64,000 nt of DNA from Stratiolaelaps scimitus (taxonomy: Eukaryota; Arthropoda; Arachnida; Mesostigmata; Laelapidae), in assembly GCA_019614645.1 (NCBI GenBank), contig JABWDB010000036.1, positions 1,178,001-1,242,000 on the forward strand, written 5' to 3'. Both the position numbers and the translations under genes were made by a program. The notes beneath the pieces are model-generated. The model did not search any database and was not told the origin of the DNA. It saw only the letters and a list, made by a program, of their open reading frames with translations. The first letter of the stretch is position 1. The number at the start of each line of letters is the position of its first letter. Shown here piece by piece: positions 49,593-61,796 of the stretch.

Positions 49593-51520
49593 GCCAAGGT
49601 TATTTAACGATCATCTTCCTTTTAGTTTTTAGGGCTCAACATTTAGATAAAACTTGTTCAAACAGTGACTCCTCGGAAACGTTTTAGCTCAACAATCGTC
49701 CACTATTCCGAACGATCACCCTAACTAGATGCGTCGAATAGATCATGCGGCACTTGCCAGTCAGATTAGAGAAAATAGTATAGTCATACACACACACACA
49801 CCTATGTATTTCAGAGAAATCGGAACGACCATGATATCGGGGTGAAAAATGCTCACGGTAGCAGTCGAACTCACAAACATTTCTGACGAGTGATGGTTAA
49901 ATAGTGGTGGACGCTAGATTTATTGTTCGTGCGGTCACGGCCATTGTGTTTGGATGTGTTCACGTTGGCCGCCCGTGGCAGGTTAGGACACGCAAACGCG
50001 TGCTGACGTTATGGCAAAACGTGCGAATTGGCGACGTGCCTCCTCCTCCCCCTGCTGCAGCAGCAGCAGCAGCCGTCGCTACCCACAGCCATGCGTCCCC
50101 TCTAGCGAATTGCTACTGGACATTGGTGGGAGCACAACGCCAAAAAACGGCAGACAGTTGCGCTCTCTGCGTATGCGTCGCCGGTGAACGTGTGTACGGA
50201 TGAACGCCTCGCGTGCTCTGTGCCCCGAGAGTTCATAAATACAGCCTGTGTCGCACCCGTCTGCAACGCCCGTCCACGAAGGCCATCGGGCCGAACGCCT
50301 GCCTGCGTGCCGTCCGATTCCATGTCAGCTGAGCAGCTTGAACAGAAATACATTAACAACAAATGATACTGACATAACGTGTGTCGACGACATCCCCAGC
50401 CGGATTACGCGATAATCACGACGTTAGAAATTGCCGTACATATCCTCCTCTTATTACTACTGCTGGTATTAGCATGACTACAATTACGACTGCGACGAAT
50501 TATTCATCATTCACGATTCGTCGTTCCACCACATCGATGTGTGATTTGCCCCGACAGTGTACAAGGCCACGTCGTCGGTACAATTTCAGCATTGTCTCGA
50601 ATTGAGCAGCTGTGAAACAGCTTGCTTAACAGCTAATCTCTCGCCGCTCATTAGGAGGGGGCTCCTCGTCTGAGGTAGGCTCAGCAGCGGCGCGCATCCG
50701 CCAGACAAAACAATGCCGGACAAAATTGGCATTTACTTAATTACCAGGCACATATGGTTTGCCACCGCTTTGTCCATTTCATCGGGCCACGCAGCTGCTA
50801 GCGGCAACAGCCGCCGCCGCAGTGGTGATGTCGCATGCTCGCCCATTCATGGTGACAACCGCTAGTGGTTGTCAACTGTTCCAGCGAACCTCGATCTTCA
50901 ACCTTTATCTTCCACTTTGTTTTTCCCGATATTCAATTGTCTCAACGGCCTCGCAATCTGGCTCCCGCAGAGATTAGGTTCACTTCGTCATCGTCGTCGT
51001 AGTCGTTACTATGGTTGGTGTTGTTGTTCATCCGCGATTTGACGGTGGTGGTGTTGGTGGCCGTATAGCATGACATGGTTGTTGTTGTTGTTGTGCTATA
51101 ATTTAGCACCGCCCTGCGTTCGATGCCGCTCCGCTAAATTTAGTCTGCCCTGGTGGACTAGAGCCGGGATCACGCCATCAACCTCGTTCATTGCGGCGCC
51201 TCTATAGTATCCGAGCCCCACACACGCACCAACCGACCGACCGACCGAGAGACACACGTACACGAACACAGCCACACGACGCACACGGCTCGCACGGGAT
51301 AAACATCGCTGCCGTCGCCTTCGTCGCCGTCACCACCGCCACCACCGCCACACACACCACCACTCACTCGGTGATGGTTGTTCGGGCACAACGGAAGCTC
51401 TGTCCTCGGTGCGACGAGTTTGAGAGGGCGTTGGCATGCTCCGCTCGCGATCTAGCGGTATCCGCCGCCGCCGCCACCAACGCGACCGGCAGTCCTCGAC
51501 CGATTTACGGCCTCTAGCCA

Positions 51521-51535
51521 CCCCCCCCCCCCCCC
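51521..51535. repeat. C15 homopolymer
   Basis: Fifteen consecutive C; other C runs lie at 44697-44708, 51880 and 62691. Confidence 0.95.
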
Positions 51536-52070
51536 GAGTAGAGAGCGTTATGCCTCGGGATATAGGCAAGCTAAGGCCTGTCGGGTCGGCAACGTGGTGG
51601 TACACTTGCATAGGGAGCCACAGAACGCAACGGACAGATGCACCCAGCCCGTCCTTGACAGCGAGTGACGTCAGCACCTCTCTCAGCTTACATCATCCTA
51701 CACGGTACGCCATACCGTTCCGATCCCCTTCTCCGTCGTCTACCCTCCTTCAGCCGCTTACGAAGTTCTTCCCGTTGGATACCTCCGCCGACGTCGACCG
51801 ATATCCCCTTGTCAAATTTCCCACCTGCGAGCCCTGAGGGATGAGTCCCCCTGGAACTCCCGGCCCCCTTTCAGTGCCCCCCCCCCAACCCTCCGCATCC
51901 CGTACTCTGTCGGTGGGGTTGTTTACGCCGAGTTCCGCAAGGTCGTTCGTGCTCCGTGATCCGCAGTCGAGGGAAACTCTGCCCACCAGGAGCTTACGAA
52001 CATTTACCCTCTCCCCAGATGTCTTCCTATTGACAAAGAGAGATAGAAAGAGAGCCCGAAGGAGCTGTTG

Positions 52071-52104
<34 letters not shown>

Positions 52105-52184
52105 GAGAGAGAGAGATACTGCAAAGGGCAGACAGAGACTACCGGAATGGAGGCGATGCACCAACGCCAATCGCTTGAACCACG

Positions 52185-52580
52185 ATGTTACTAATGCAGA
52201 GCAGCAAACCATCACGGTCAGCGCTTCCTGTGGGCGCGGCCGAAGACCCGATTGTTGCCAGACGTTACATAACCAACATGTTGTCGGCGACATTACAGTG
52301 TCATCAGTTCTGGGCCAAAATTAGTGCTAACCAATTGCTTCAATTGAATGAGCAATTCCAGCGACGCATTTGCCAATTACATTTAATAGAAGGTCGTTAT
52401 CATAACATCCAGGAACTGGACGGCGAGACGTTGACGGTCATCTTGATCCTGCCAGAAGAACTCACTCGAGAAGAACACCAATCGAGATGTGTTCCACACC
52501 GAATGTCTGCAGATTGTTATTCCGATGATTTGTATAGGTACATGAATTTCCGGGAAAAGATTCCAGGTTGTCATTTTTGA
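52185..52580 (+). CDS. unassigned 131-codon open frame inside intron 2
   Basis: This is a complete frame, with a stop 9 nt before the ATG, and unlike most frames here it has no simple-sequence content. The peptide includes PIVARRYITNMLSATLQC, NEQFQRRICQLHL and ILPEELTREEHQSR, which look like ordinary globular protein. I do not recognise a family. In 64 kb, random sequence would give roughly ten frames of this length, so length is not evidence. It lies on the same strand as cwo, between bHLH exons. It could be a relic of a gene or transposon, a nested gene, or chance. Confidence 0.18.
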   Translation: MLLMQSSKPSRSALPVGAAEDPIVARRYITNMLSATLQCHQFWAKISANQLLQLNEQFQRRICQLHLIEGRYHNIQELDGETLTVILILPEELTREEHQSRCVPHRMSADCYSDDLYRYMNFREKIPGCHF

Positions 52581-53766
52581 AAGGGCGATATGGCCTAGCT
52601 CATATAACGACCGGAGCTGTAACACTCATCAATAACTGGACGGGCAATGAACTTCGGCTGGGAAATTCTCTCAAGGACATGTGGTATATTCAACCAAAGG
52701 CTATATATATATAATATACGCATTTGATCATTGTTGTAGCCCATCTAGGTTTGAAACCCAAACAAATAGGCTAAACGCTGAAGTCTATAGGAGAAGACAC
52801 AGAGGTAAGAAGATCAGTTCGTCATTAGCGATTGACCGATTATGACAATCTGTTATTGGCAAATGAAGCCATCAAGTTGTTTGCTGTTAACCAAGCGAAG
52901 GGAATAATGCACAGTGGTACGTTTCCGTACGCCGATTGACAATTAATGGTCACGAAGGGAAGTGATTAACAAACGTCTCCATGCCCAGAACGTGATAACG
53001 GAACGGGGAATGTGGCCCAAAAATGACGGCTCAGAAGTTCCGCCCCCTGATCTTCGAAGAATCTTTCGTTGAATCCCAACGGGAGTACGCGGATAAACGC
53101 GGCGGCTCCTCCTGTCGAATTCAAAAATACTGCGGACACACACATATATGGAAATGATTGGCAAGAGCCAACCGCAGCAACGGACAACAAGGGCTGGTGC
53201 TCATGTCCTGTATACACAAGAACGCGACATGTCATTAGTGTCGGCGGCAGCAGCCGTCAACAGCAGCAGCACAATCGCTACCACTATCGTGAACACGGAG
53301 AAGCAGCAGCAGCAGTAGCAGAAAATGTAGTCTATGCAGAGCGGCTCGATACGATGACGGCGACGACGTCATCGGCACCTATCGCACGGAGAACAGATAG
53401 ATACATCTCAGAGTAGAGATAAGAATAGGCAGGCACATCTATAGGCGGTGGTGTTCAGTTGGCGAGCGCTCGTCTGGCTGCCAGTTGAATCGACCCGGTC
53501 GAGATATTTCCACGTCGCCTCGTCCCGCCTCGCTGCACCCGTCAGTGCAGCACCACTGTCGATTATTGTATGCTTAGAGGTCCGTCTGTGTTATGGATCA
53601 GGCTAGCCGCCGTTGCTCGTCGACACACATAGACACCCGCGCCCTGGGTGGTTTTGAACATCTACGAAGCGGCTAATAGCTGCCATATATGCATGTTTTG
53701 GTTGGGAATCACCACAGGGACATATAAGCTAACATAGTTGAAAACACATCAGTGATATATAGCTTA

Positions 53767-53769
<3 letters not shown>

Positions 53770-53851
<82 letters not shown>
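53770..53851. repeat. (TA)n-(TG)n array in intron 2
   Basis: About 36 uninterrupted TA units followed by a short GT run. This is the longest pure TA tract. Confidence 0.95.
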
Positions 53852-54144
53852 AGCATGCACAGAGGGAAAGGTGCTGTTGAATTGCTATGCCGTCCTCGTA
53901 CGGTTTACCGCTTTTGTGTTGTTTCGCATTTCTATTTTTGATGAAATTTCCCTCGCCTCTAGAGATTCGATCAATGTTTCACTTGTTCTACGACAATTCA
54001 CCATTGAGTGGAAGCTAGACGAGGATCACTTTAGGCTGAGGTGTTTTGTATTCCCGCCGCGACAGCTCGAACTGAGTGGCTAATCAGATGACACGCGTCG
54101 AAGACCATCTTGGTGCTTGAATCGCTTTAGCGGCGCGCCTTGTC

Positions 54145-54215
54145 AATGCAACCGAATTTCGACCCACGACCTTGTGCGTCGATGATCAGGGGTCTCTCGG
54201 ACGAGATTCTAAAGA
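54145..54215 (-). mobile_element. degenerate tRNA-derived SINE-like relic
   Basis: The minus strand reads a tRNA-like stretch with GGGTGGTTCTTTAGAATC in the A-box position and AAGGTCGTGGGTCGAAATTC around the B box. The arrangement is typical of tRNA-derived SINE heads, but both boxes are damaged. No A-tail or target duplication is evident. The open frames over it (54140-54429) are probably accidental. Confidence 0.35.
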
Positions 54216-55138
54216 ACCACCCGATCATTGCAGTGTGCTATCACAGCAGAATTGGATATCCTCTCAACCTCTTCCACGCCCTCCCTATGGAAGTACTGAC
54301 ACGGCCGGGCTGCCGGGCGACGCCACAAAACAGTGCACACTTGGCAACGGTACGAGCCTGATAACCGAGTGCGCCCGAAGAGACATGGCAGCATTTGTGG
54401 TTTCCGAGACGAAATCGTTAATTAATTAACGAGAGATCGAAAGATAGCTAGCCGAAAATGGTGATTTCAACGCCACCGTCCTTTATACAAATATGACATT
54501 CATCATAAACGTTCTCCACTAACTTACTATGTATTATAAATTGCCTGTTCAGATAATAGCAACAATGCTAGTGCTCACGGATCTGCCAATACTCTCCCCG
54601 AAACCCTTGACACAGTGTGAGACACCTCGACAACCCCAATGAAAAAGGGCAAATTTCAGACTGATTGCCATTGGTCACAGGGTTGCGAACGTTTCCGCTT
54701 CGTCAAAACGCGCCGCCTGTCCCTCATCATTGGCCGGACCCCACTCACTCGTGGACAGCAACAACCATTGCAAGCGTTGCAATACCACTTATTCGTTATC
54801 TGTTGCCTGGCGCTGCACGATCATTTACCGGTGGTTCATCGTCACATGTGTCGACGATCACAATTTCGCTGGGGATCGGACTCGGAGAGATTGAGCCACT
54901 ACATCAACTGCGTGCACTACCAGAGACGTTCTGACCATGTCGTAAACGTGATCGAATAACACAACGAGGAGTACACTGTAACGATTGTCATGGTTCACAA
55001 AAATGTTCGTAATTAATATTTTTATTTGTCGCTTGCGCAGTAGCCACTATGTGGCAGTAATATCTCTCTGGCTAATAATACCTCTCGTGTTCGTTCTGTA
55101 GAGTCATCAATTTCAGTGCTATTTCTATCTAATAACGT

Positions 55139-55139
<1 letters not shown>

Positions 55140-55174
<35 letters not shown>
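55140..55174. repeat. (TA)n microsatellite
   Basis: About 17 units. A CA run (55199-55214) and a GC/GT alternating tract (about 55249-55268) follow within 100 bp. Confidence 0.95.
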
Positions 55175-55176
<2 letters not shown>

Positions 55177-56969
55177 CTCATTTTGTCAATTGTATCAACA
55201 CACACACACACACATGGAGCCTAAGCGTCGGATATCTTTTTGGTTATCGCGCGCGCGCGTGTGTGTGTCTGTCCGTGAGCGGAAAACTCGTGACACCGTC
55301 CCGACGTCACGGTGGTATGACTATGCCAGCTGGTGGTATGACTCCAACGATTACCAACACCACTGCTTCACTTGCCACTGCTGGCACTGGCATTCGTAGT
55401 TGCAGCGCGATAGTGTAGCTGTTTCTTCTCGGTGGCCGCTGACTCCCTGCCTCATCCGTCTTGTGTCCTTCTCACCTATTGTGTAGCTGGCTGACAAATG
55501 CCGAGCCCAGAGGGGGTGAGTGATAAAGATAGAGAACAGGCGAGTGATCCGAACTGATCCCCGTTCACTCTGAAGGATGCTATGCCACCCGTCTGATGTA
55601 TCCGAGCTCGGCGATCATACGAATAGTAGTTGTAGTAGTTGTAATATACGTGAGCTGTCGCAGTTGTCAGCGGGATGGTCTCTGGGCACGTGCGACTTGG
55701 CTCGGTTCAGTCTAGCTTAGTCCGGTGCTTTATAGCGTCTAATATTATCATCGGCTGGCGACAGCGTCGCCACCAGACCACACCTAGCTAAACAGTATGA
55801 GCGACATGAAGAAACGGTCCAGGTGGGGCTAAATAGCCTCGTACATAGGTAAGTCAGTAAGTGACCTGCATGCCCATCTCGACAACTACGGCTACAACCA
55901 TTACCATTATACTACATCCTACGCGTGGCGTCCACGCGGGTGAATATCCGCCTGGGCGGTTTGCCACAGAAATGTCACTGCCTCTGTCCGTCAACAGATC
56001 GCGCGGTCCACTTATTATTATTATTATTGTAGAGTATTTATAAGAACGCTGCTACCTTCACTCCTTATCACATTCGTTTGTCGTGCGTCGATGCCGGACG
56101 ACTCCATTACGACCAATTCTCCTCACCGCGCTACTCCGCGGAAAAAAAGGACCAACAATATCATAGACATTCAGCAAAACCTAGCCGGCCGCCAATCATA
56201 GGCGAGTCTTATTTTTCTTTGTTCTCCGGGCGGCGTTAGCAGCTCGTCAGTTCGCTCGAGTTAAAAGCATCAAGCTGCGACAGTAAACGACAACGAAGCT
56301 GAAACGGGCGACGCGGCGAGCGGACGGCCAGCCAACGAAACCAACAACACGCACACTTACACTCATCCTGATCTGTATGGGTGTGTGTGTGTGTCCCCCG
56401 TTTTGGTCCGTGTGGTGCCTTTGCGAGTGCGTGTGTGTGTGTGCGAGAGCGGATGGACCGAGTCACCCATCTCGATCGCGTTCGTCAATGAGAGAACAGC
56501 CCTGTGAACGGCCTTGATATTTACGGAACGGGCGGTGAACGAGCGTGCTGCTAGCGCCACCGGCGGCCGACTAGCGAAGCAATCCACCTGCGTGCGTTCC
56601 TGTCGGCTCCGTCCGCCGGACCGTCTGGCTAACGGCTTTCCTTCCTTATTGCCAGTCCCTCGAGCAGCAGTCCGCTGGCAACTGCCTGACGTTGCCTTCC
56701 TTGACTCCACTGTCGTGCCGGATCAGCACTACGCTCGTCGGCCTCGATCCATACCTTGTCGCCGACAGCAGCGCCACCATCGCTCGTGCTAAAGCTATAC
56801 GCAAGCATACAGCTAGCTAGATGCTGGCTGGCTAGCATGCATACATATGTACGTACGTATACACTGGTGTGCGTGCACATGGACACGCAATGAGCGGCAC
56901 GACGAAGCAAACCAGTGAACGCGATGGGCTCGAACTGAGCTCGGCGGAGGAAGCAAGCCAGAATGAAAA

Positions 56970-56970
<1 letters not shown>

Positions 56971-57004
<34 letters not shown>
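56971..57004. repeat. (GA)n microsatellite
   Basis: About 16 GA units; similar runs occur at 57572-57601 and 57767-57792, and earlier at 25412-25437 and 25896-25922. Confidence 0.95.
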
Positions 57005-57007
<3 letters not shown>

Positions 57008-57569
57008 ACTGCAGCCGTCGCCGACCAGCCCAGCCAGCGTGGGTATTCCAGCAACGGGCAGGTCTGAGGTACGGTGGCATATGCAGCAGCAGCAATATGC
57101 TGTTATGCAGTAGCGTGGCGCGGCTTGCGTGCGTTCGTACGCCTCGAACTCGCTTCTTTCCAGCTGGTAAGGGCGGAAGATAGAGGGTTAGGCGGGCACC
57201 CACAATTCAGGACGAGGTGAACGGGAGGAACAATTACTCCGCAGCAAAATGGACATGCATACACGCACAGTCGGTCATACACCACCATCCCTCCCCCCAC
57301 GCAAAACTGCTGCTGCTGCCGTTTCAACTGCCTCCACTACAGACGCGAATGCACTGCTACCGCAGACGCACAGGATCAAGGCGACTGTCGTCGTTGCTTG
57401 ATACGCACAGACGTCCTTGGAACTACCCGGGTAGGCTCTTGTTGGTTGCAGAGAGCTGGCTGGCTGGCTGGCAACGAGGCCCTAGGAACGATGACTGCAG
57501 TGCCAGCTGTAGCAGCAGCAGGATCTACTCTGGAAGGGCTCTCCGAGCCAGCCGCCAAACCAGGAGGTC

Positions 57570-57603
<34 letters not shown>

Positions 57604-58417
57604 ATCTCAACAAGCACCGATCGGCCCACTTCAGCCCTCAGCCTCAAAGATCCGTCCGACCCACAGCCCTGCTGGTTCACTGCACGTGTAAGCAGAGAGT
57701 GATTGAGTGGGTGAACATGTAAGCCAGAGAAATAGAGAGAAAAAAAAAATATATATATATATAAAGTGAGAGAGAGAGAGAGAGAGAGAGAAGATCGGAC
57801 AAGGCATGGCATGCTACGCGGCGGCTGTGGCCTCTGCAAGTCCTGATAAATAAATGAACCTCACGACATAAGGTTGCGCCTTACGTACACGTTAGCAGAG
57901 AATGAATGGAGAAATGGGCAATACTGACAGTCTGGATGTTTGGCCAGCATTCAGGTATATGCTTCTCACCTATCCGGGGCGTCCGTTAGCTGCCAGCCTC
58001 AGCTGGTGGGTGCGCTGGTGGCGGCCCACGTTGTAGCAGGGAAACGGCAGATGACAGCGTTCATTCATTCAGTCAGCCGACTCTGGCCTGCTAGGCCTGC
58101 CGATCTCTACTTGGCCTGAATTAGTGCGATAATCCCCCACCCCCCCTGGGAGCACGCCTTCATCGCTCGTCCTGCGTCCTGAGTCTGTGTCCAGCCGTGT
58201 GTACATGTCGTACTACGCCTATGGAATAAAGAGCGAACGAAACCATTGACAGTTTGCTTTAGAGGGTCACTGAGGCAACACAGAAAACCAAATTTGGCTA
58301 AGGGTGATTTGCCAGGAATATAGAAATCCCGAGACGAATATGCCGTACGGATCGATATCGAGACATGTCTGATGAGAGAAGAGCTGGTACAAACAGCACG
58401 AGAGTGTCCATTTGTAG

Positions 58418-58439
58418 GCGGACCTACATGTAGGTCCGC
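58418..58439. repeat. perfect 22-bp palindrome
   Basis: GCGGACCTACA followed by its exact reverse complement TGTAGGTCCGC. It lies 360 bp before a cwo splice acceptor. Confidence 0.85.
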
Positions 58440-58542
58440 GATCAGTAAGTTTGGCCCCGTGATCTCCCTATGTTAACCTACGTACATATGTAAAGCTGGT
58501 ATCGTCGATCTTCATTATTGTTCTAGTTAATGTGTATTATTT

Positions 58543-58569
58543 CCCTTTAAACAGAAATTGTTTAAAGGG
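58543..58569. repeat. 11-bp stem hairpin
   Basis: CCCTTTAAACA and TGTTTAAAGGG are separated by 5 bp. It lies in intron 2 about 230 bp before the acceptor. Confidence 0.8.
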
Positions 58570-58801
58570 TAAATCATGCCCTTAAAGTACGTGTTTTTTT
58601 TCTGTTCCGGTCGAACCTCTACATCCAGTGCTACATCTTATTTTTTTATTAATCCAGTGATATGGACGAATATGAATATGTTACCGCAACCATATATAAC
58701 TGTAGGTGGCCGTGAACTCTCGTTGTAAATCATTTGCCCATTGTGTTAAGCAGGAACAACATCGAAGATTCGCTAAATGATCTGTTTTCTCTAAATTACA
58801 G

Positions 58802-58889
58802 GGAAGAGGTCGGATTGAAAAAACCGAGATAATCGAGATGGCCATAAAACACCTTAAGCACCTTCAGGCGCATGCGTGCAAAGATCCAG
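58802..58889 (+). CDS. cwo: cwo exon: bHLH loop and helix 2
   Basis: This 88-nt exon enters in phase 0 after TCTAAATTACAG and leaves in phase 1 at CCAG|GTTAGT. It encodes [20 protein letters not shown] followed by LQAHACKDP and the first base of a split Ala codon. [14 protein letters not shown] is the end of the loop and helix 2, which carries the dimer interface. The sequence is very close to the cwo family and less close to DEC/BHLHE40 or HES. Splitting the bHLH between helix 1 and the loop, right after the KK, is consistent with the preceding exon. The intron before it is about 11 kb. The long antisense frame over this exon (58796-59290) is a shadow. Confidence 0.93.
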
Positions 58890-60052
58890 GTTAGTAACGA
58901 AGATTCCAACCGAAGCTGGCGAACTACTCGAAAACGATGTCCGATAATACGAGATAGTATGTACTCAGCAACAAAACAAAACATCCACCGGACTCTCCAT
59001 GATCGAACTCCCGGATCGCCGTCTGTCGGGCACAAAAAAGCAGAGGGAGTTGCATGCGAGTTGCAGAAAACGACCATCAATTTCGGCGGATGAGATCTGC
59101 CCTCGAGGAGTTCCATAGAAATCGTTGCACTTGCCGCTGGCACTAACCTTTCTGATCTGAACGAGTGCGCTATTTGAAATCCTTTGGCTCTTTCGAGCGT
59201 TGGCCTACTCGGAAGTTGCGGGGAGTTCCGATTATTGTCATTTACGGCTCTCATGCACGCTAGCGCGTGAACAATTCGACCTCTAGTCACAATTGAAAGA
59301 CGTTACGTAGTGGCCGTTGCGTCCTACGAAACGGTTCTCATGTTCTCGGTGTCTTCAAAAACAACTGAGATCCTCCTCACTGTACAATTTTGCCTTGAAC
59401 ACGACCTTGACGAATCGTTCCGCTGATCAAACTTACAAGAGTCCGCAATGGTTGTATCGAACGTTGCAAAACGAATATTGTCATAACCTAGTTCACGTAT
59501 TTACGCCAATATAAATAGCAGCGCATTTCGTTTACGCTGCTGGCGTGCCATGTGTATTATGTCAAAACTCATATTAATTTTTAATACGTATACAGCGCAT
59601 ATATATATAATTAGTATTATTTTCTATACAGCGTGTTTGAACAAACTGACCGATGACGTACATATTCACAGTACGTATTATCTATGCAATGTTTTGAGCA
59701 AGTTAACCAAGCAAATACTGTTCGCCGAATCAGCGAGTGCCGCTAGTGAATGGTCACGGTTAAGATTTCGACTTGAAGTGCTCAACATTTCAATTGTGCT
59801 CATACATCATTATGATCATTATAACTACAGTATTTCTTAGCGACATCCCAATTACATACGCATATCAATGTTTATATATATATATATATATATATATACA
59901 TGTTTTTGCGCGCTGTTCGAATGTGGTTATATGTTGTGTCTGTGCCGTTTAGCGTCGAATGATCCCATCGGTTCGCGCGGAGACTCTGACGATTATTATG
60001 TCTGTCTAACTTCCGATCATTTTGTCCTGCGTGTGATCTGATTGAATTGCAG
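58890..60052 (+). other. cwo intron 3
   Basis: This 1163-bp intron separates helix 2 from the Orange domain (donor GTTAGT, acceptor TTGAATTGCAG). It contains one TA array at 59872-59899. Otherwise it is unique sequence with no exon recognised. Confidence 0.9.
59872..59899. repeat. (TA)n in intron 3
   Basis: About 13 TA units ending ACATG. Confidence 0.95.
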
Positions 60053-60438
60053 CGACTTGCGAGGTTGCGCAGCGAATCGAGAACGACCATCGACACCAGT
60101 ATCGCCTTGGCTTCCATGAATGTATGTCCGAGTGTGTGCGGTTTTTGGTCGAAATCGAGGGTATGTACGCGGGCGACGACCTCTGCATGCGCCTTATGAA
60201 TCACCTACAGAAGCACTTCGACAAGGTTCAGGGACACGGCTTCTGCTATCAACTGCCCCCGGGCAGCACTGCGGCGTCGGCTCTGCCTGGTGGCGTTGTC
60301 GTTCCACCCGGAGCTGGGCCGCCGCCGCCGCCGACCGCTGCCACCAGCGGGCTCCCGGCTCCCGGTGCGCCTGGAACCGCAACTGGCCAGCAACTGGTTC
60401 AGCAGCAAGCCCCTCAGCCGACACCAATTCCGATACAA
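60053..60438 (+). CDS. cwo: cwo exon: Orange domain and Pro/Gln-rich tail
   Basis: This 386-nt exon follows TTGAATTGCAG. Its first two bases complete the Ala codon begun in the previous exon. It ends in phase 0 at ATACAA|GTAAGT. The first part, TCEVAQRIENDHRHQYRLGF then HECMSECVRFLVEIEG and DLCMRLMNHLQKHF, is an Orange domain: two amphipathic helices of about 40 residues that add partner specificity in Hairy/E(spl)/cwo proteins. After residue 65 of the exon the protein becomes low-complexity, with a run of five prolines in AGPPPPPTAA and then Ala/Gly/Gln/Pro up to QPTPIPIQ. The tail is probably disordered. The ATG at 60124 lies inside the Orange domain and is not a start. GC at third positions is clearly higher than in the two bHLH exons. 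Confidence 0.9.
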
Positions 60439-61796
60439 GTAAGTGGAGAGGAGTGAAAAGGACACTGCTCATTTTGTTTTCATTAGAGCTTCCATTTATT
60501 TCCTTTGTTTGTTCGCTTTCCTCAATGTGCAAGTCATTTGAAACGGGGTCGACAAGCAAAACACCAAAATGGATTGTGTCTCTGCTATTTAGATTGACAC
60601 AGATTGAGCAATTTGGCGATTTCGAATTGCAAGAGGTAGTCGGTAGCAGTACTATAGACTTGGGTCATTTTTGCCAATCGCTTGTTGGCTGAACCGAACA
60701 TGGCATCGTTGTTCGATCTGGCCAGTTTAATCCAGCAACAGCGACAAGGGATCGAAGGTCCGGTGTAGGGTTTGGTCCACGTGGACAGGACCCTGGCCGG
60801 CGGGTCGGCCAGTAGGTTGGTCTGACGGCCGTACAGGACCGGTGGCGTCCTTGAGGTTCGCACGTTCTGAGGACAACGAAGGCACTCATCGAGAACGAGG
60901 ACGCCCCGCCCCAGCCTTGCCCGTGTACCGGACAGAAAGTGACGGTTGGACGTGCTGCATAAACCCGAATGGGAAGGCCTGCACAGATGTCGGTGTGTTT
61001 GCATGGTTTGCATTGCAAGTCACGCAAGCCAATAGGTCGTACCGTGTTCGACAGCAATCCATTGTGATGGACTAACTACAGCATTGGCGCGCCATTAAGC
61101 ATTTGTCGCCATGTCCCTGTAGAGGACGAGGTCTAGAAACGGATATAATATATTCGGGGTTCGACATTGTACCCCTTTGAATATTTAACTCTTCCAGGTG
61201 AATTGAATAAGACGAGATGTTTTGTTAGGAAGTTTACTGTCATATTTGGCAATTCCATAAGCGATTTCCTTGAGATTAACAATCACGGGCTTGCAGCACG
61301 ACCACTCTCAACTGATTTATCTCGTCTTTGTCATAATCGACAATTCAAATCTTTAGCTTGTATTCGACTGATTCAAGTCCAAATGTTTTTTGTTGAAGAA
61401 CTAACCGATGATCCGAGCATTGGGGAGTAACAGTCCCGTTAGAAAAGTACTAAACTATAACAAAGCTCATGCAGTTAGCTGATAGGCATACCACCTGCGA
61501 CAAGCTGGTCAACTAAACTCTCGAATCATTTAGAAATAGTGATGACGATGTCTGGTGGACAGATAGATATACTGTTTTTCGAGCTGACCCTCAGCTGTTC
61601 CCCTAGCTGACAGGCCTCAGCTCTTAACCTTTTAGGTATTACTATGAGGACCTGTCGGACCCGCCACCTTGGTTTATTCTCTTCCTTACTCGTACCTAGA
61701 AAGAATCTTCAGATAAAGATAGATATACAGATAGATATACTAAAAAATGCTAAATACGGCTAACTCTGATGTGATGTCATGTTCTTCTTTTGCTAG
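60439..61796 (+). other. cwo intron 4
   Basis: This 1358-bp intron (donor GTAAGT, acceptor TTTTGCTAG) contains one copy of the dispersed repeat at 61575-61621. Antisense frames at 60585-61057 are Cys-rich and unrecognised. Nothing else of note. Confidence 0.88.
61575..61621 (-). repeat. dispersed repeat, copy 2 (in cwo intron 4)
   Basis: Same element as at 29762-29811, with about 37 of 41 core positions identical. A TTTTT run sits directly before GAGCTGACCC on the plus strand, that is, an A-run ends the element on the minus strand. Similarity stops sharply after CCTCAGC. Confidence 0.55.

Larger units (their letters stand above)
47789..58801 (+). other. cwo intron 2, about 11 kb
   Basis: The intron has a GTAATG donor and an ATTACAG acceptor. 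It holds (TA)n arrays near 47.96, 48.03, 49.56, 52.07, 53.77 and 55.14 kb, a C15 tract at 51521, (GA)n runs at 56.97, 57.57 and 57.77 kb, a SINE-like relic near 54.15 kb, and two small palindromes just before the acceptor (58418 and 58543). The unassigned frame at 52185-52580 is inside it. No cwo exon was seen within. Confidence 0.85.

Noticed and set aside
49862..49880. B-box-like GAGTTCGACTG on the minus strand
   Set aside because: No paired acceptor stem or A box; probably chance.
58796..59290. 164-codon minus frame over a cwo exon
   Set aside because: It is antisense to a certain bHLH exon and explained as a shadow plus chance.
60585..61057. Antisense Cys-rich frames in intron 4
   Set aside because: Two frames are open over the same bases and no family is recognised.
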